Both the position numbers and the translations under genes were made by a program. The notes under the pieces were generated by a model, which saw only the letters and a program-made list of their open reading frames with translations, ran no database searches and was not told the origin of the DNA. DNA of 64,000 nt from Haematobacter massiliensis (GTDB taxonomy: Bacteria; Pseudomonadota; Alphaproteobacteria; Rhodobacterales; Rhodobacteraceae): contig NZ_JGYG01000001.1 of the NCBI RefSeq assembly GCF_000740795.1, positions 310,001 through 374,000 on the forward strand, given 5' to 3'. Shown piece by piece: positions 18,584 to 26,917 of the stretch (position 1 is the first letter of the stretch; every line of letters begins with the position of its first letter).

Positions 18584-19261
18584 TCAAGGATCAATCCGAG
18601 CCGAGGTCTTGCCACCCGCAACCGTCTTTTCGTCATAAAGGCAGATGTCCCGGATCAGGCAGACAGGACAAAGGGGCGCACGCGCCTTGCAGGTATAGCG
18701 ACCGTGCAGGATCAGCCAGTGGTGGGCATGACGCTGGAACTCGACCGGAACGTTGTCCTCGATCGCCCGCTCCACCACCTCCACATTGCGGCCGACGGCA
18801 ATGCCACTCCGGTTGCCGACGCGGAAGATATGCGTGTCCACCGCCTGCGCCGGAAAGCCGAACCAGGTATTCAACACCACGTTTGCCGTCTTCCGTCCTA
18901 CACCCGGCAATGTCTCCAGTGCGGCGCGGGACGACGGCACCTCTCCCCCGAAACGCTCCTGCAGCAAAGCGGAGAGTTTCAGCACGTTCCTGGCCTTGTT
19001 ACGGTAAAGCCCGATGGTGCGGATGTGAGAGATGATGCCCTCCTCGCCCAGAGCCAGCATCTTCGCGGGTGTATCGGCGACTTCGAACAGGCCCTTCGTG
19101 GCCTTGTTGACGCCGACATCCGTCGCCTGCGCTGAAAGCGCTACCGCCACCAGCAACGTGAAGGCGTTGGTGTAGTTCAACTCTCCCACAGGCTCAGGCT
19201 CCCGTTCCTCAAACCGGCGGAAGACCTCCTTCATGTCACTGTAGTCGAGCTGTCTGACCAT
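18584..19261 (-). CDS. nth: Endonuclease III
   Basis: DNA glycosylase/AP lyase for oxidised pyrimidines. The 225-residue protein has the helix-hairpin-helix LPGVGRKTANV with the catalytic lysine at residue 124, the catalytic aspartate at 142 (VDTHIFRV), and four cysteines spaced C-x6-C-x2-C-x5-C for the 4Fe-4S cluster (CKARAPLCPVCLIRDIC). The ATG has GAGG 3-6 bases upstream. It is divergent from the Ada-like gene, so two DNA repair genes share an upstream region of 111 bases. Confidence 0.96.
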   Translation of the reverse strand: MVRQLDYSDMKEVFRRFEEREPEPVGELNYTNAFTLLVAVALSAQATDVGVNKATKGLFEVADTPAKMLALGEEGIISHIRTIGLYRNKARNVLKLSALLQERFGGEVPSSRAALETLPGVGRKTANVVLNTWFGFPAQAVDTHIFRVGNRSGIAVGRNVEVVERAIEDNVPVEFQRHAHHWLILHGRYTCKARAPLCPVCLIRDICLYDEKTVAGGKTSARIDP

Positions 19262-19372
19262 GGTCCTCGCCTACTTCCCTGCGGGCGGCACGACAAGCCC
19301 CCTCCTCATTCCGCAGGATTCGGGTCGCGAAAATGCGGAGGCCGGCCTATGTTTCGGACAAGGAGAAACGCC

Positions 19373-20215
19373 ATGTCAAACGATGTCTCGCCCGCAAGCT
19401 ACCACTATGCGCTCATCGCCCGGGCGCTGGAGATCATCGACCGTGAAGGAGAGCTGCCGCTTGAGACGCTGGCCGCGCAGCTGGGGCTGTCGCCTGCGCA
19501 TTTTCAGCGCACCTTCTCCCGTTGGGTCGGGGTGTCGCCCAAGCGTTACCAGCAGTATCTGGCCCTCGGTCATGCGCGCCGGCTGCTGGCGGAGCGGTTC
19601 ACGGTGCTGGATACCGCTCTCGCCAGCGGTCTTTCGGGGCCGTCCCGCCTGCACGACCTGTTCATGAGCTGGGAGGCCATGTCGCCCGGCGATTACGCCA
19701 GAGGCGGCGCGGGGTTGACGATCCGCCACGCTTTCACGGACAGCCCCTTTGGCGAAACGCTCGTCATGGCCACGGAACGTGGGCTTTGCGGTCTGGCCTT
19801 TGTGGAGGAAACCGGGCGCGGGGCGGCGATGGCCGACATGACATCGCGTTGGCCCAAGGCGCACTTTCAGGCGGATGACAGCGTGGCCGCCCTGCTCTCG
19901 CCGGTCTTCGGCGGCACCGGAGAAACGCGGCTCCATCTGATCGGTGCACCCTTTCAGATCAAGGTGTGGGAGGCGCTGATGCAGATCCCCACCGGTCACG
20001 TGACGACCTATGGAGAGATCGCGCGTGCCATCGGCTCTCCCAAAGCCAACCGCGCCGTAGGCGCCGCTGTGGGGCGCAACCCGATCAGTTGGATCATCCC
20101 CTGCCACCGGGCGATCTCCTCCACCGGGCAGCTGACAGGCTATCACTGGGGGCTTCCGGTCAAACGCGCCATGCTGGCGTGGGAATCCGCGCGCATTGAT
20201 GCATCAATCGCCTGA
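19373..20215 (+). CDS. AraC-type HTH / O6-methylguanine-DNA methyltransferase fusion
   Basis: A 280-residue protein with an N-terminal AraC-like HTH domain (about residues 12-105; LETLAAQLGLSPAHFQRTFSRWVGVSPKRY) and a C-terminal DNA alkyltransferase domain (about 195-277; GHVTTYGEIARAIG and the active-site IIPCHRAIS). It transfers the methyl group of O6-methylguanine to its cysteine. Compared with E. coli Ada, the N-terminal zinc domain that repairs phosphotriesters and switches Ada into an activator is missing, so how the HTH is controlled is open. Start ATG 19373 has AAGGAG 7 bases upstream. Confidence 0.9.
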   Translation: MSNDVSPASYHYALIARALEIIDREGELPLETLAAQLGLSPAHFQRTFSRWVGVSPKRYQQYLALGHARRLLAERFTVLDTALASGLSGPSRLHDLFMSWEAMSPGDYARGGAGLTIRHAFTDSPFGETLVMATERGLCGLAFVEETGRGAAMADMTSRWPKAHFQADDSVAALLSPVFGGTGETRLHLIGAPFQIKVWEALMQIPTGHVTTYGEIARAIGSPKANRAVGAAVGRNPISWIIPCHRAISSTGQLTGYHWGLPVKRAMLAWESARIDASIA

Positions 20216-20250
20216 AAGCGTTCGCATTTTCGTGAAACCTCTCGCCTGAG

Positions 20251-20280
20251 TTGCCGCGTCGGGAGCGGCGGTGCTATAGC
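20251..20280 (+). promoter_or_regulatory. Candidate promoter of the OmpA-type lipoprotein gene
   Basis: TTGCCG at 20251-20256 and TATAGC at 20275-20280 are separated by 18 bases and lie about 50 bases before the start codon. This fits a sigma-70-type promoter; no transcription start is known. Confidence 0.35.
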
Positions 20281-20330
20281 GCCCGTGCCCGTTATCTCGG
20301 GCAGAGAAAAAGCACAGGGCGAGGCGCGAC

Positions 20331-20975
20331 ATGCACGCAAAAACCTATCTCATCACCGCGATGCTCGGGGCCTTCGCGCTCTCGGGTTGCGCGACAGGCG
20401 ATGGAAGCAACTCCGGGGCGCAGACCGGCGCGATTCTCGGCGCGCTTGGTGGCGCGGCTATCGGCTCTACCAGCAAGTCACATAACAAATGGGTCACCTC
20501 CGCCGTCGGCGGCGCAATTGGCGCGGGCATCGGCGGGGCACTCGGCTCCACGCTGGACGCTCAGGCTGCCGACCTGCGGCGCGACGTCAACAACCCCAAC
20601 ATCGGCATCGTCAATACCGGCAACGAACTCGTGGTGACTCTGCCTGAAGCAATTACCTTTGCCACCGACAGCGCGACGGTAAGCATCCAGACCCAGCGCG
20701 ATATTTCGGCCGTCGCCAACAACCTTCTCCAGTATCCCAACAGCACCATCATCGTGACCGGGCACACCGATTCCACCGGGACCGCCACGCATAACCAGGA
20801 TCTGTCGCAGCGTCGCGCCCAATCGGTTGCCAATGTGCTGACAGCAAATGGGGTTCCCGCCTATCGCATCAGCACGGTCGGACGCGCTTCGACCCAGCCC
20901 ATCGCCAGCAACGCAGCGGTCGAGGGCCGCGCTCAGAACCGTCGGGTGGAAATCACCATCCGCCCGAACGGATAA
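20331..20975 (+). CDS. OmpA family lipoprotein with glycine-zipper segment
   Basis: A 214-residue outer-membrane lipoprotein. The lipobox LSGC puts the lipidated cysteine at residue 20. A glycine-zipper stretch follows (GAILGALGGAAIG and VGGAIGAGIGGALG, about 30-75), then an OmpA C-terminal peptidoglycan-binding domain (about 105-213, with TGHTDSTGT, LSQRRAQSV and NRRVEI). It resembles the YiaD/Pal-like group that links the outer membrane to peptidoglycan. It is monocistronic and ends at a strong bidirectional terminator shared with the ATP synthase operon. Confidence 0.92.
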   Translation: MHAKTYLITAMLGAFALSGCATGDGSNSGAQTGAILGALGGAAIGSTSKSHNKWVTSAVGGAIGAGIGGALGSTLDAQAADLRRDVNNPNIGIVNTGNELVVTLPEAITFATDSATVSIQTQRDISAVANNLLQYPNSTIIVTGHTDSTGTATHNQDLSQRRAQSVANVLTANGVPAYRISTVGRASTQPIASNAAVEGRAQNRRVEITIRPNG

Positions 20976-21006
20976 GCGGGAGCCCTCGCTCATCCTATGC
21001 TGAAAT

Positions 21007-21040
21007 GGAAAAAGCCCGGCATTACCGCCGGGCTTTTTCC
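21007..21040. terminator. Bidirectional Rho-independent terminator
   Basis: A perfect 14-base inverted repeat (GGAAAAAGCCCGGC and its complement) with a 6-base ATTACC loop. The stem carries a T5 run on both strands, so it can end both the lipoprotein transcript (plus) and the ATP synthase operon (minus). Confidence 0.9.
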
Positions 21041-21056
21041 TTCTGGAGAGACGCCT

Positions 21057-21620
21057 TCAGTGCAGGCGCTTTTCCACCTCACCAAGGGAGCGGTCGATCA
21101 TATCGTTCCCCTCGTCCCTGGTCATCTGCTTGGCAATGACTTCGCCCGCGGCCGCAACCGCAATGGCCACCGCCTCATCCCGTACCTTGCGTACGGCTTC
21201 GGCTTCGGCCACGCCGATTTGCCCTTCGGCGGTCTGCAAGCGTCGAGCCACAGCGCGTTCGAGATCGACCTTGGCCTGCGCAGCAGCAGCCTCGGCTTCC
21301 TTCTTTGCGTTCGCGACGATCTGCTGTGCCTGATCCTGCACCTCGCGCTGGCGCCGCTCATAGGAGGCGAGGATCTTCTGCGCCTCCTCACGAAGCGCCT
21401 TCGCTTCTGCCAGTTCGGTCTTGATCGTGCTCGCACGTTTGTCGAGCAGACCCATGATCTTGCCTGGCACGCCGAACCACAGCAGGATGGCGACAAAGAC
21501 CAAGGCCCCCAGCGTCACCGTGAAGTTCGTGTTCTGGAAGGTGAAGAACCCGTCCGCCGACGCGGCGAGTGCCGGGGTCGCGACCGTCAGCGCCACGGTG
21601 GTGGCCATTATGCTCCGCAT
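21057..21620 (-). CDS. atpF: F0F1 ATP synthase subunit b
   Basis: Peripheral stalk subunit of the ATP synthase. One N-terminal membrane span (GALVFVAILLWFGVPGKI) is followed by a long charged, alanine-rich coiled coil to the C-terminus. The hydrophobic stretch ahead (TVALTVATPALAA) looks like a signal peptide, as in some alphaproteobacterial b subunits. The start is ambiguous: GTG 21629 overlapping the b' stop, ATG 21620 or ATG 21608 (GGAG 4-5 bases upstream). I list ATG 21620 (187 residues). It is the last gene of the F0 operon. Confidence 0.93.
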   Translation of the reverse strand: MRSIMATTVALTVATPALAASADGFFTFQNTNFTVTLGALVFVAILLWFGVPGKIMGLLDKRASTIKTELAEAKALREEAQKILASYERRQREVQDQAQQIVANAKKEAEAAAAQAKVDLERAVARRLQTAEGQIGVAEAEAVRKVRDEAVAIAVAAAGEVIAKQMTRDEGNDMIDRSLGEVEKRLH

Positions 21621-21625
21621 GGACC

Positions 21626-22147
21626 TCACCCTTTCACTCGCTGATCGACTGCCTGCGCCAGCGCATCGTCGGCGGCGCGGCCACCCAGAGCCCCCACGAT
21701 GGCACGCGCGGCCTCATGCGCGACCTCACGAACACTCTCCGCAGCACCGGCATGGATTTCCGCGATCCGGGCTTCGGATTCCGCAGTCCGGGCCGCGATT
21801 TCCGCATCTGCATGGGCAATCGCCGCATCAAGATCCTTTTGGATCTCCGCGCGGGCTGCCTCGGCGATACGACTAGATTCCGACCGTGCGTCGGCGAGCG
21901 CCTGGGTGTAGGCCTCCTCCGCCGCTTTCGCCTTCAGCCTGAGCTCTTCCGCTTGGGCGATGTCGTTGGCAATTGTTCCATTACGCTCGGACAGCACACC
22001 GGAGATCCGGGGCAGCGCGATGCGCGTCAGGATGAAGTAGATCGCGCCAAGCGCGATAAGGAGCCAGAAGATCTGGTTTGGCCAGACCGAGAAGTCGAGC
22101 TGCGGCATACCCGCCGCGGCGACTGTCTCCTCCTGTGCGTAATCCAT
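21626..22147 (-). CDS. atpF2: F0F1 ATP synthase subunit b' (second b subunit)
   Basis: A 173-residue b-type stalk subunit with an N-terminal span ([21 protein letters not shown]) and a long helical stalk rich in alanine, glutamate and arginine. Photosynthetic and many other alphaproteobacteria, like cyanobacteria, use a b/b' heterodimer in place of two identical b subunits. The N-terminal [12 protein letters not shown] is typical of b'. It lies 71 bases after atpE and overlaps or abuts atpF. Confidence 0.94.
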   Translation of the reverse strand: MDYAQEETVAAAGMPQLDFSVWPNQIFWLLIALGAIYFILTRIALPRISGVLSERNGTIANDIAQAEELRLKAKAAEEAYTQALADARSESSRIAEAARAEIQKDLDAAIAHADAEIAARTAESEARIAEIHAGAAESVREVAHEAARAIVGALGGRAADDALAQAVDQRVKG

Positions 22148-22218
22148 GTCGCGTCCCCCGAAAGCCTGAAGCGGGCGGCGCCAAGCACCGCCCTACTGTC
22201 GTTCGTCGATCCGTAGGA

Positions 22219-22455
22219 TCAGACGGCGAACATCAGGAGGAGGGCGATCAGGAACGAGAAGATGCCCAGAGCTTCGGCGAAGGCGATGCCGACGAACAGG
22301 TTCGCCGTTTGGCCCGGAGCAGCGGACGGGTTCCGCAGCGCGCCTTCGAGGAATTTGCCGGCAATGTTACCGACGCCGAGGCCAGCGCCCGCGAGGCCAA
22401 TGGCCGCGAGACCAGCGCCGAGGTATTTGCCCATGAGAGCGAGTTCGCCTTCCAT
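22219..22455 (-). CDS. atpE: F0F1 ATP synthase subunit c
   Basis: A 78-residue two-span proteolipid that forms the rotor ring in the membrane. Helix 1 has the glycine/alanine repeat [17 protein letters not shown], a polar loop (LRNPSA) contacts the central stalk, and helix 2 holds the proton-carrying glutamate at residue 61 ([12 protein letters not shown]). There is no sodium-type Q/ET signature, so a proton ring is likely. Its position after atpB is the standard F0 order. Confidence 0.97.
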   Translation of the reverse strand: MEGELALMGKYLGAGLAAIGLAGAGLGVGNIAGKFLEGALRNPSAAPGQTANLFVGIAFAEALGIFSFLIALLLMFAV

Positions 22456-22504
22456 GTCGTATCTCCTTGATGGGAATGGCTGGGATGAGTTGGTCCGACC
22501 GGGA

Positions 22505-23254
22505 TCAGTGGTGAGCGTCGCCCACCGCGTCCTTCAGATAGACGCAGGTCAGAATGGTGAAGACATAGGCCTGCACGACGGCCACGAGCACTTCCAGCCC
22601 GTAGATCGCGGAGACAGCGAGAATGGAGACCGGCGCGATGGCCAGCACAGTGGCGAAACCAGCGAACACCTTGATGACCGCGTGACCTGCCATAAGGTTG
22701 CCGCCAAGACGAATGGAGTGGCTGACCGGACGCACGAAGTAGGAGATCACCTCGATCACCGCGAGGATCGGGCGCAACGGGAGCGGCGCCGACGTGACCC
22801 AGAACATCTTGAGGAACCCGGGCCCTTTGCGCATGAAGCCGATGATCGTGACGCCGAAGAAGACCAACAGCGCCAATGTCACCGTAACGGCAAGGGAGGA
22901 GGTAGTGGTGAAAGAACCGGGGATCAGGCCAAGCAGGTTCGCGAACAGGATGAACAGGAAGAAGGTGAGCACCCAGGGGAAGTATTTCACCCCCTCATGC
23001 CCCGTCACTTCCTCCACCATGTTATAGATGAAACCATAAGCCAGTTCTGCAACCGACTGGCTGCGCGACGGGATGATGCCGCGGCGGCGGGTGCCGAGCA
23101 CCAGCACCACGAAAACAGCGAGTACGGCGAGCGCGAGCCACAGCGTCACGTTGGTGATGGTGTACCAGTGAACCTCACCGCCGCCGAACAGCGGCTTGAC
23201 GACGAATTGATCCATCGGGTGGATCGCAAAGGGGCTCGAGCTTTCGTGTTCCAA
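22505..23254 (-). CDS. atpB: F0F1 ATP synthase subunit a
   Basis: The stator channel subunit, 249 residues with about five to six membrane helices. The essential arginine stands in [14 protein letters not shown] in the fourth helix, and the last helices carry the conserved [18 protein letters not shown] with the QAYVF glutamine. It forms the proton half-channels against the c ring. Start ATG 23254 lies one base after the atpI stop, so the two are probably coupled. Confidence 0.97.
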   Translation of the reverse strand: MEHESSSPFAIHPMDQFVVKPLFGGGEVHWYTITNVTLWLALAVLAVFVVLVLGTRRRGIIPSRSQSVAELAYGFIYNMVEEVTGHEGVKYFPWVLTFFLFILFANLLGLIPGSFTTTSSLAVTVTLALLVFFGVTIIGFMRKGPGFLKMFWVTSAPLPLRPILAVIEVISYFVRPVSHSIRLGGNLMAGHAVIKVFAGFATVLAIAPVSILAVSAIYGLEVLVAVVQAYVFTILTCVYLKDAVGDAHH

Positions 23255-23255
23255 G

Positions 23256-23591
23256 TCAGTTTCCCTCGTCGTCGCGGCTGGCAGGCGCCTGCCCGGTCTT
23301 GGCGTTCAATTCGGCAGCGGTGCCGAGCATCGTCTTCACCCCGGCCACGAGACCGAGAAGCGTGAAAATCACCAGCAGGATCGGCCGCGTCCCGAACAGA
23401 TAGTCCAGCCCGTAGCCGATACCGAAGCCGATCAGCAGGCCGGAGACCATTTCGATCACCATCCGCCAGGCAACTTCGCCCTGGGTGAAATCACCCTGCT
23501 CCTTGCGTGCGACGGGAGCCTTATCCCGCTTCATTCGGGAGAGCCGTTCTTCGAGCTGGCGCAGCCGCTCCTGATCCGGTTCTTCCGTCAT
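23256..23591 (-). CDS. atpI: ATP synthase accessory protein AtpI
   Basis: A 111-residue protein with a charged N-terminal helix (about 1-45) and two membrane spans ([23 protein letters not shown] and [15 protein letters not shown]). AtpI is not a structural subunit; in characterised species it helps assemble the c ring or acts with Mg2+ import. It is the first gene of the F0 operon, 29 bases downstream of a good promoter. Confidence 0.92.
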   Translation of the reverse strand: MTEEPDQERLRQLEERLSRMKRDKAPVARKEQGDFTQGEVAWRMVIEMVSGLLIGFGIGYGLDYLFGTRPILLVIFTLLGLVAGVKTMLGTAAELNAKTGQAPASRDDEGN

Positions 23592-23619
23592 TCCCGCACC
23601 TTCCGGAAAGTTGCGGCGA

Positions 23620-23648
23620 AACTAGGGGGCGCCGGCGCTCAAGTCAAG
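23620..23648 (-). promoter_or_regulatory. Sigma-70-type promoter of the F0 ATP synthase operon
   Basis: On the minus strand TTGACT (23648-23643) and TAGTTT (23625-23620) are separated by exactly 17 bases and lie just upstream of atpI. The match to the -35 consensus is five of six. Confidence 0.55.
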
Positions 23649-23767
23649 CTGACAAATAACTTCATAAACACCGTTCAAATGCATGATATAGCGTGAAATT
23701 ATCTAATTCGCATTTCGCGCGTCCGATCCCTGTCGGGATGTTAGCGCCCACAGCCCGCGCGCGTTAT

Positions 23768-23783
23768 TCAACCGATAGGTTGA
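23768..23783 (+). promoter_or_regulatory. Probable ArsR-family operator
   Basis: A perfect inverted repeat TCAACC-GATA-GGTTGA lies 31 bases upstream of the ArsR-type gene. CAACC-N4-GGTTG palindromes are typical of this subgroup of ArsR repressors, so autoregulation is likely. Confidence 0.5.
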
Positions 23784-23814
23784 CGGTCAGACCGCTTCCG
23801 GCCTATGGCGACCC

Positions 23815-24162
23815 ATGGAAAGTCGACTGGACCTCGTGTTTTCGGCGCTTGCGGATCCCACGCGGCGCGCAATCCTCGCGCTGCTGCTGGAGGATGACAT
23901 GGCTGTCAGCGATGTGGCGCAGCCATTCGACATCTCGCTTGCAGCGATTTCCAAGCATCTTGCGATCCTCGCAGGCGCGGGTCTCATCACGCAGGAAAAG
24001 CGCGGCCGGATCAACTGGTGCAAACTGGACCCGGACGCCTTGCGCGAAGCCTCCGTCTGGATGCAGGGCTTCGGGCAATTTGAACCGGTGGAACTCGATG
24101 CCTTCGAACGGTTTCTGGAAGTCGAGTTGCGGTTGGGGGGCGAAGACGCCCCCTCTCCTTAG
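23815..24162 (+). CDS. ArsR family winged-helix transcriptional regulator
   Basis: A 115-residue DNA-binding protein: LVFSALADPTRRAILALLLEDDMAVSDVAQPF followed by the recognition helix ISLAAISKHLAILAGAGLI and the beta wing (KRGRINWCKLDP). The cysteine pairs that bind arsenic or metals in ArsR/SmtB sensors are absent. This subgroup usually sits next to an SRPBCC/AHSA1 gene whose promoter it represses, but here the next gene is nusB on the other strand, so the target is elsewhere or only itself. A palindrome upstream fits autoregulation. Confidence 0.88.
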   Translation: MESRLDLVFSALADPTRRAILALLLEDDMAVSDVAQPFDISLAAISKHLAILAGAGLITQEKRGRINWCKLDPDALREASVWMQGFGQFEPVELDAFERFLEVELRLGGEDAPSP

Positions 24163-24626
24163 AACGCTTCGGGCATGGCCTCCCGGGCCATGTGGTCAAG
24201 CACAGCATTGACAAACTTGGGTTCGCGGCCATCCGGGAAGAAGGCATGCGCGACATCGACATACTCGGTGATGACGACGCGCGGAGGCGTATCGGTCGCG
24301 CTAAGCTCTGCCCCCGCTGCACGGAACAACGCGCGGATCACCGGGTCGATCCGGTCGATGGGCCATTTGGCGACCAATGCACGGTCAGTCATCTGGTCGA
24401 TTTTGGCCTGCCAGGTGACCGCGCCCTCAACTACCTTGCGGAAATGGTCCACATCTCCTTCGGTAAGCGCGGTTCCCTCGTCGATCTCGGCCCCGAAGCG
24501 CCATGTCTCGAACTCGCGCATCACCTTGTCCACGCTGGCGCCGGAGGCTTCCATCTGGAACAGGGCTTGCACGGCATAAAGCCGCGCGGCTGACCGCATC
24601 TGCCGTTTGTTGGGAGCGCTGGTCAT
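24159..24626 (-). CDS. nusB: Transcription antitermination factor NusB
   Basis: A 155-residue all-helical protein that binds boxA RNA with NusE (S10) during rRNA antitermination. Visible family features are RSAARLYAVQALFQME near the N-terminus and ITEYVDVAHAFFPDGREPKFVNAVLDHMAR at the end, where the latter segment is the conserved F/VNAVLD helix. The ATG overlaps the ribH stop (ATGA) in the usual rib-nusB order. The gene converges on the ArsR gene with a 4-base overlap. Confidence 0.96.
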   Translation of the reverse strand: MTSAPNKRQMRSAARLYAVQALFQMEASGASVDKVMREFETWRFGAEIDEGTALTEGDVDHFRKVVEGAVTWQAKIDQMTDRALVAKWPIDRIDPVIRALFRAAGAELSATDTPPRVVITEYVDVAHAFFPDGREPKFVNAVLDHMAREAMPEAF

Positions 24627-25135
24627 TCGCCAGTCTTCCGCACGAAACCGACTTCACGGGGAGCGCGCTTCAGCGACCGGCTAAGCGCAATCAGATGCAG
24701 CGCCGCAGTCGCAGCCCCGCCCCCCTTGTTCTGGCCGTCCGGGTCCGCCCGAACCACCGCCTGATCACGGTTCTCCACTGTCAGAATACCGTTGCCGAGA
24801 CAAGCTCCGCCAAGACCCAGTTGCATCAGCCCGCGGGAGCTGTCGTTGCACACTGTCTCATAATGCGTGGTTTCCCCGCGGATCACGCAGCCGAGCGCGA
24901 CATAGCCGTCAAAGTCGGACTGACGCATCGCGATGCCAATAGCGGGAGGGATCTCCAGCGCGCCGGGGACTTCAACCAGTTCCCATGTCGCGCCGGATTG
25001 CTCCAGCATCGCCTTAGCCCCCGCGACAAGCGCATCGGCGATATCCTTGTAGTAGGGCGCAACGACGATCAGGACTTTCGGTGCTGCGTCGAAAGACGGA
25101 ACTGGCGGCGAGTAATGCGTTTCGGCCGAGGCCAT
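24623..25135 (-). CDS. ribH: 6,7-dimethyl-8-ribityllumazine synthase
   Basis: Penultimate step of riboflavin synthesis: condenses the ribityl-aminopyrimidine with dihydroxybutanone phosphate. The 170-residue product has VLIVVAPYYKDIADALVAGA, VEVPGALEIPPAI, the substrate loop LGCVIRGETTHYETV with the catalytic histidine, and VENRDQAVVRAD. Start ATG 25135 lies 4 bases after the ribBX stop. The extra open frame upstream to 25258 is the antisense shadow of ribBX. Confidence 0.95.
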   Translation of the reverse strand: MASAETHYSPPVPSFDAAPKVLIVVAPYYKDIADALVAGAKAMLEQSGATWELVEVPGALEIPPAIGIAMRQSDFDGYVALGCVIRGETTHYETVCNDSSRGLMQLGLGGACLGNGILTVENRDQAVVRADPDGQNKGGGAATAALHLIALSRSLKRAPREVGFVRKTGE

Positions 25136-25139
25136 GGTT

Positions 25140-26255
25140 TCACTCCTTGGGGATCGGCCGGGTGCCCTCGATGGACAAACCGTAACCGTCAAGGCCGACG
25201 ACGCGCGGTGTCGGCGAATTGGACAGCAGGATGATCTTGGACAGGCCGAGCGACGCAAGGATCTGCGCTCCCACCCCGTAGTGCCGCAGCGTGTGGGGCG
25301 CGGCCTCCTCCTGCGTGGAGAGTTTCATGGAGGTATCGCGGATCAGCACCATCAGACCCCGCCCCTCCGACGCGATCAGGCGCATCGCGGCGGCAAGGTT
25401 GCCCGAGGCAGCCCCGATGCCAAGCGCATCTTCCAGCGGATCCAGCGTGTGAACCCGCACGAGAAGCGGCTCCGCCATGCCGATATTACCCTTCGAGAGC
25501 ACGATATGCTCCGCCGCCTGCGTCTCGTCAGAATAAAGCCGCATGAGCCAGTCGCCGCCGAAAGCGGACGTGACCTTCTTCACCGCAACCTCATGGACGA
25601 GGTTGTCGTAGCGCCGGCGATAGGCAATCAGGTCGGAAATCGTGCCGATCTTGATCCCGTGCTTCTGCGCGAAGGCAACGAGATCGGGCAACCGCGCCAT
25701 CGTCCCGTCTTCGTTCATGATCTCGCAGATCACGCCCGAGGGGTTAAGACCGGCCAGCCGCGCGATATCCACCGCCGCTTCGGTGTGACCGGCGCGGACG
25801 AGCACCCCGCCCTCGCGCGCGCGGAGCGGAAAGACATGCCCCGGTGTGCCGATATCGCTGGCCCCTTTCGTCGGGTCGATCGCCACTGAAACGGTGCGAG
25901 CGCGGTCATGCGCGGAAATACCGGTCGTCACACCCTCGCGCGCCTCGATGGACACGGTGAAGGCGGTTTCGTGCCGCGTTGAGTTGTTGGCCGACATGAG
26001 CGGTAGTTTCAGCGCGTCGATCCGATCCCCGGTAAGCGCGAGGCAGATCAACCCGCGCCCATAGGTCGCCATGAAGTTGATCGCGGAGGGTGTGGCCATC
26101 TGGGCCGGAATGACCAGATCGCCTTCGTTTTCCCGGTCCTCATGGTCGACGAGAATGAACATCCTGCCGTTCCGGGCATCGTCGATGATCTCCTCGATGG
26201 AGGATACGGCGTCGGAATAGACGGATGGGGTATGGTCGATCACGGCTTGCTCCAT
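25140..26255 (-). CDS. ribB: Dihydroxybutanone-phosphate synthase with degenerate RibA-like domain (RibBX type)
   Basis: Makes 3,4-dihydroxy-2-butanone 4-phosphate from ribulose 5-phosphate. The N-terminal RibB domain (about 15-215) is complete: VDHEDRENEGDL, ISAHDRARTV, RAGHTEAAVDIARLAG. The C-terminal domain (about 220-370) has the GTP cyclohydrolase II fold, including HYGVGAQILASLGL, but the zinc-binding cysteines are gone: where active enzymes read SECLTGD and RCDCG this has HTLDPLED and GAASGN. Such RibBX proteins are known in alphaproteobacteria and lack cyclohydrolase activity. A separate ribA is therefore needed and is not in the window. The start overlaps ribE by 16 bases. Confidence 0.92.
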   Translation of the reverse strand: MEQAVIDHTPSVYSDAVSSIEEIIDDARNGRMFILVDHEDRENEGDLVIPAQMATPSAINFMATYGRGLICLALTGDRIDALKLPLMSANNSTRHETAFTVSIEAREGVTTGISAHDRARTVSVAIDPTKGASDIGTPGHVFPLRAREGGVLVRAGHTEAAVDIARLAGLNPSGVICEIMNEDGTMARLPDLVAFAQKHGIKIGTISDLIAYRRRYDNLVHEVAVKKVTSAFGGDWLMRLYSDETQAAEHIVLSKGNIGMAEPLLVRVHTLDPLEDALGIGAASGNLAAAMRLIASEGRGLMVLIRDTSMKLSTQEEAAPHTLRHYGVGAQILASLGLSKIILLSNSPTPRVVGLDGYGLSIEGTRPIPKE

Positions 26256-26845
26256 TCCCGCAGGCGAGCAACATAGCGCGCCAGCGTATCGATCTCGATA
26301 TTGACGACCTGACCAACGGCGAGCCTGCCCCAGGTCGTCACCTTCTTGGTATGCGGGATGAGGTTTACCCCGAAGTGCGGTCCGTTGACCTCATTCACCG
26401 TCAGCGAAATGCCGTCGAGCGCAATGGAGCCTTTCGGCGCAATGAACGGAGCGAGAAGCTCGGGCGCCTTGAGGGTCACGCGCGTGCTGTCTCCCTCGTG
26501 CCGCATCTCCATGATCTCCGCCATCCCATCGACATGGCCCGAGACGATATGCCCGCCGAGCTCATCGCCCACGCGAAGCGCCCGCTCCAGATTGACCGGC
26601 CGCCCGACGATCCACGCGCCGAGGGCACTGGCCGCGATCGTCTCTGCCGAGATATCGACTTCGAACCAGCCGGAGCCATCGGAGTGCCCCATCTCGACAA
26701 CCGTCAGACAGACCCCGTCACAGGCGACGGACGCCCCGAGATCCATGAGGTCCACGTCGTAACGAGTGGCGATCCGCGCGCGCAGATCGCCCCGCTGCTC
26801 CAGCGCCAGCACTTCTCCGATATCGGTGACGATCCCCGTGAACAT
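26240..26845 (-). CDS. ribE: Riboflavin synthase alpha subunit
   Basis: Dismutates two lumazines into riboflavin. The 201-residue protein has two lumazine-binding repeats: MFTGIVTDIGEV with DGVCLTV and GHIVSGHVDGMAEI, then a second repeat with LDGISLTVNEV and NLIPHTKKVT. The N-terminal MFTGI motif fixes the start. It is 72 bases downstream of ribD and overlaps the ribBX start. Confidence 0.96.
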   Translation of the reverse strand: MFTGIVTDIGEVLALEQRGDLRARIATRYDVDLMDLGASVACDGVCLTVVEMGHSDGSGWFEVDISAETIAASALGAWIVGRPVNLERALRVGDELGGHIVSGHVDGMAEIMEMRHEGDSTRVTLKAPELLAPFIAPKGSIALDGISLTVNEVNGPHFGVNLIPHTKKVTTWGRLAVGQVVNIEIDTLARYVARLREWSKP

Positions 26846-26917
26846 GGCCGGTTCCTTTCGCGCCTACCCCTAGCCCCACTGCGCCTGAAGGGCAAGACTG
26901 AGCAAGGCGGCGATGGT

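Noticed and set aside
23726-23739. ATCCC-TGTC-GGGAT inverted repeat upstream of the ArsR gene
   Set aside because: Only five paired bases and no T-tract; the nearby TCAACC palindrome is a better operator candidate.
26846-26917. Possible FMN riboswitch before ribE in the riboflavin operon
   Set aside because: The spacer between ribD and ribE is only 72 bases and has none of the conserved FMN-element boxes; none was seen upstream of nrdR either.
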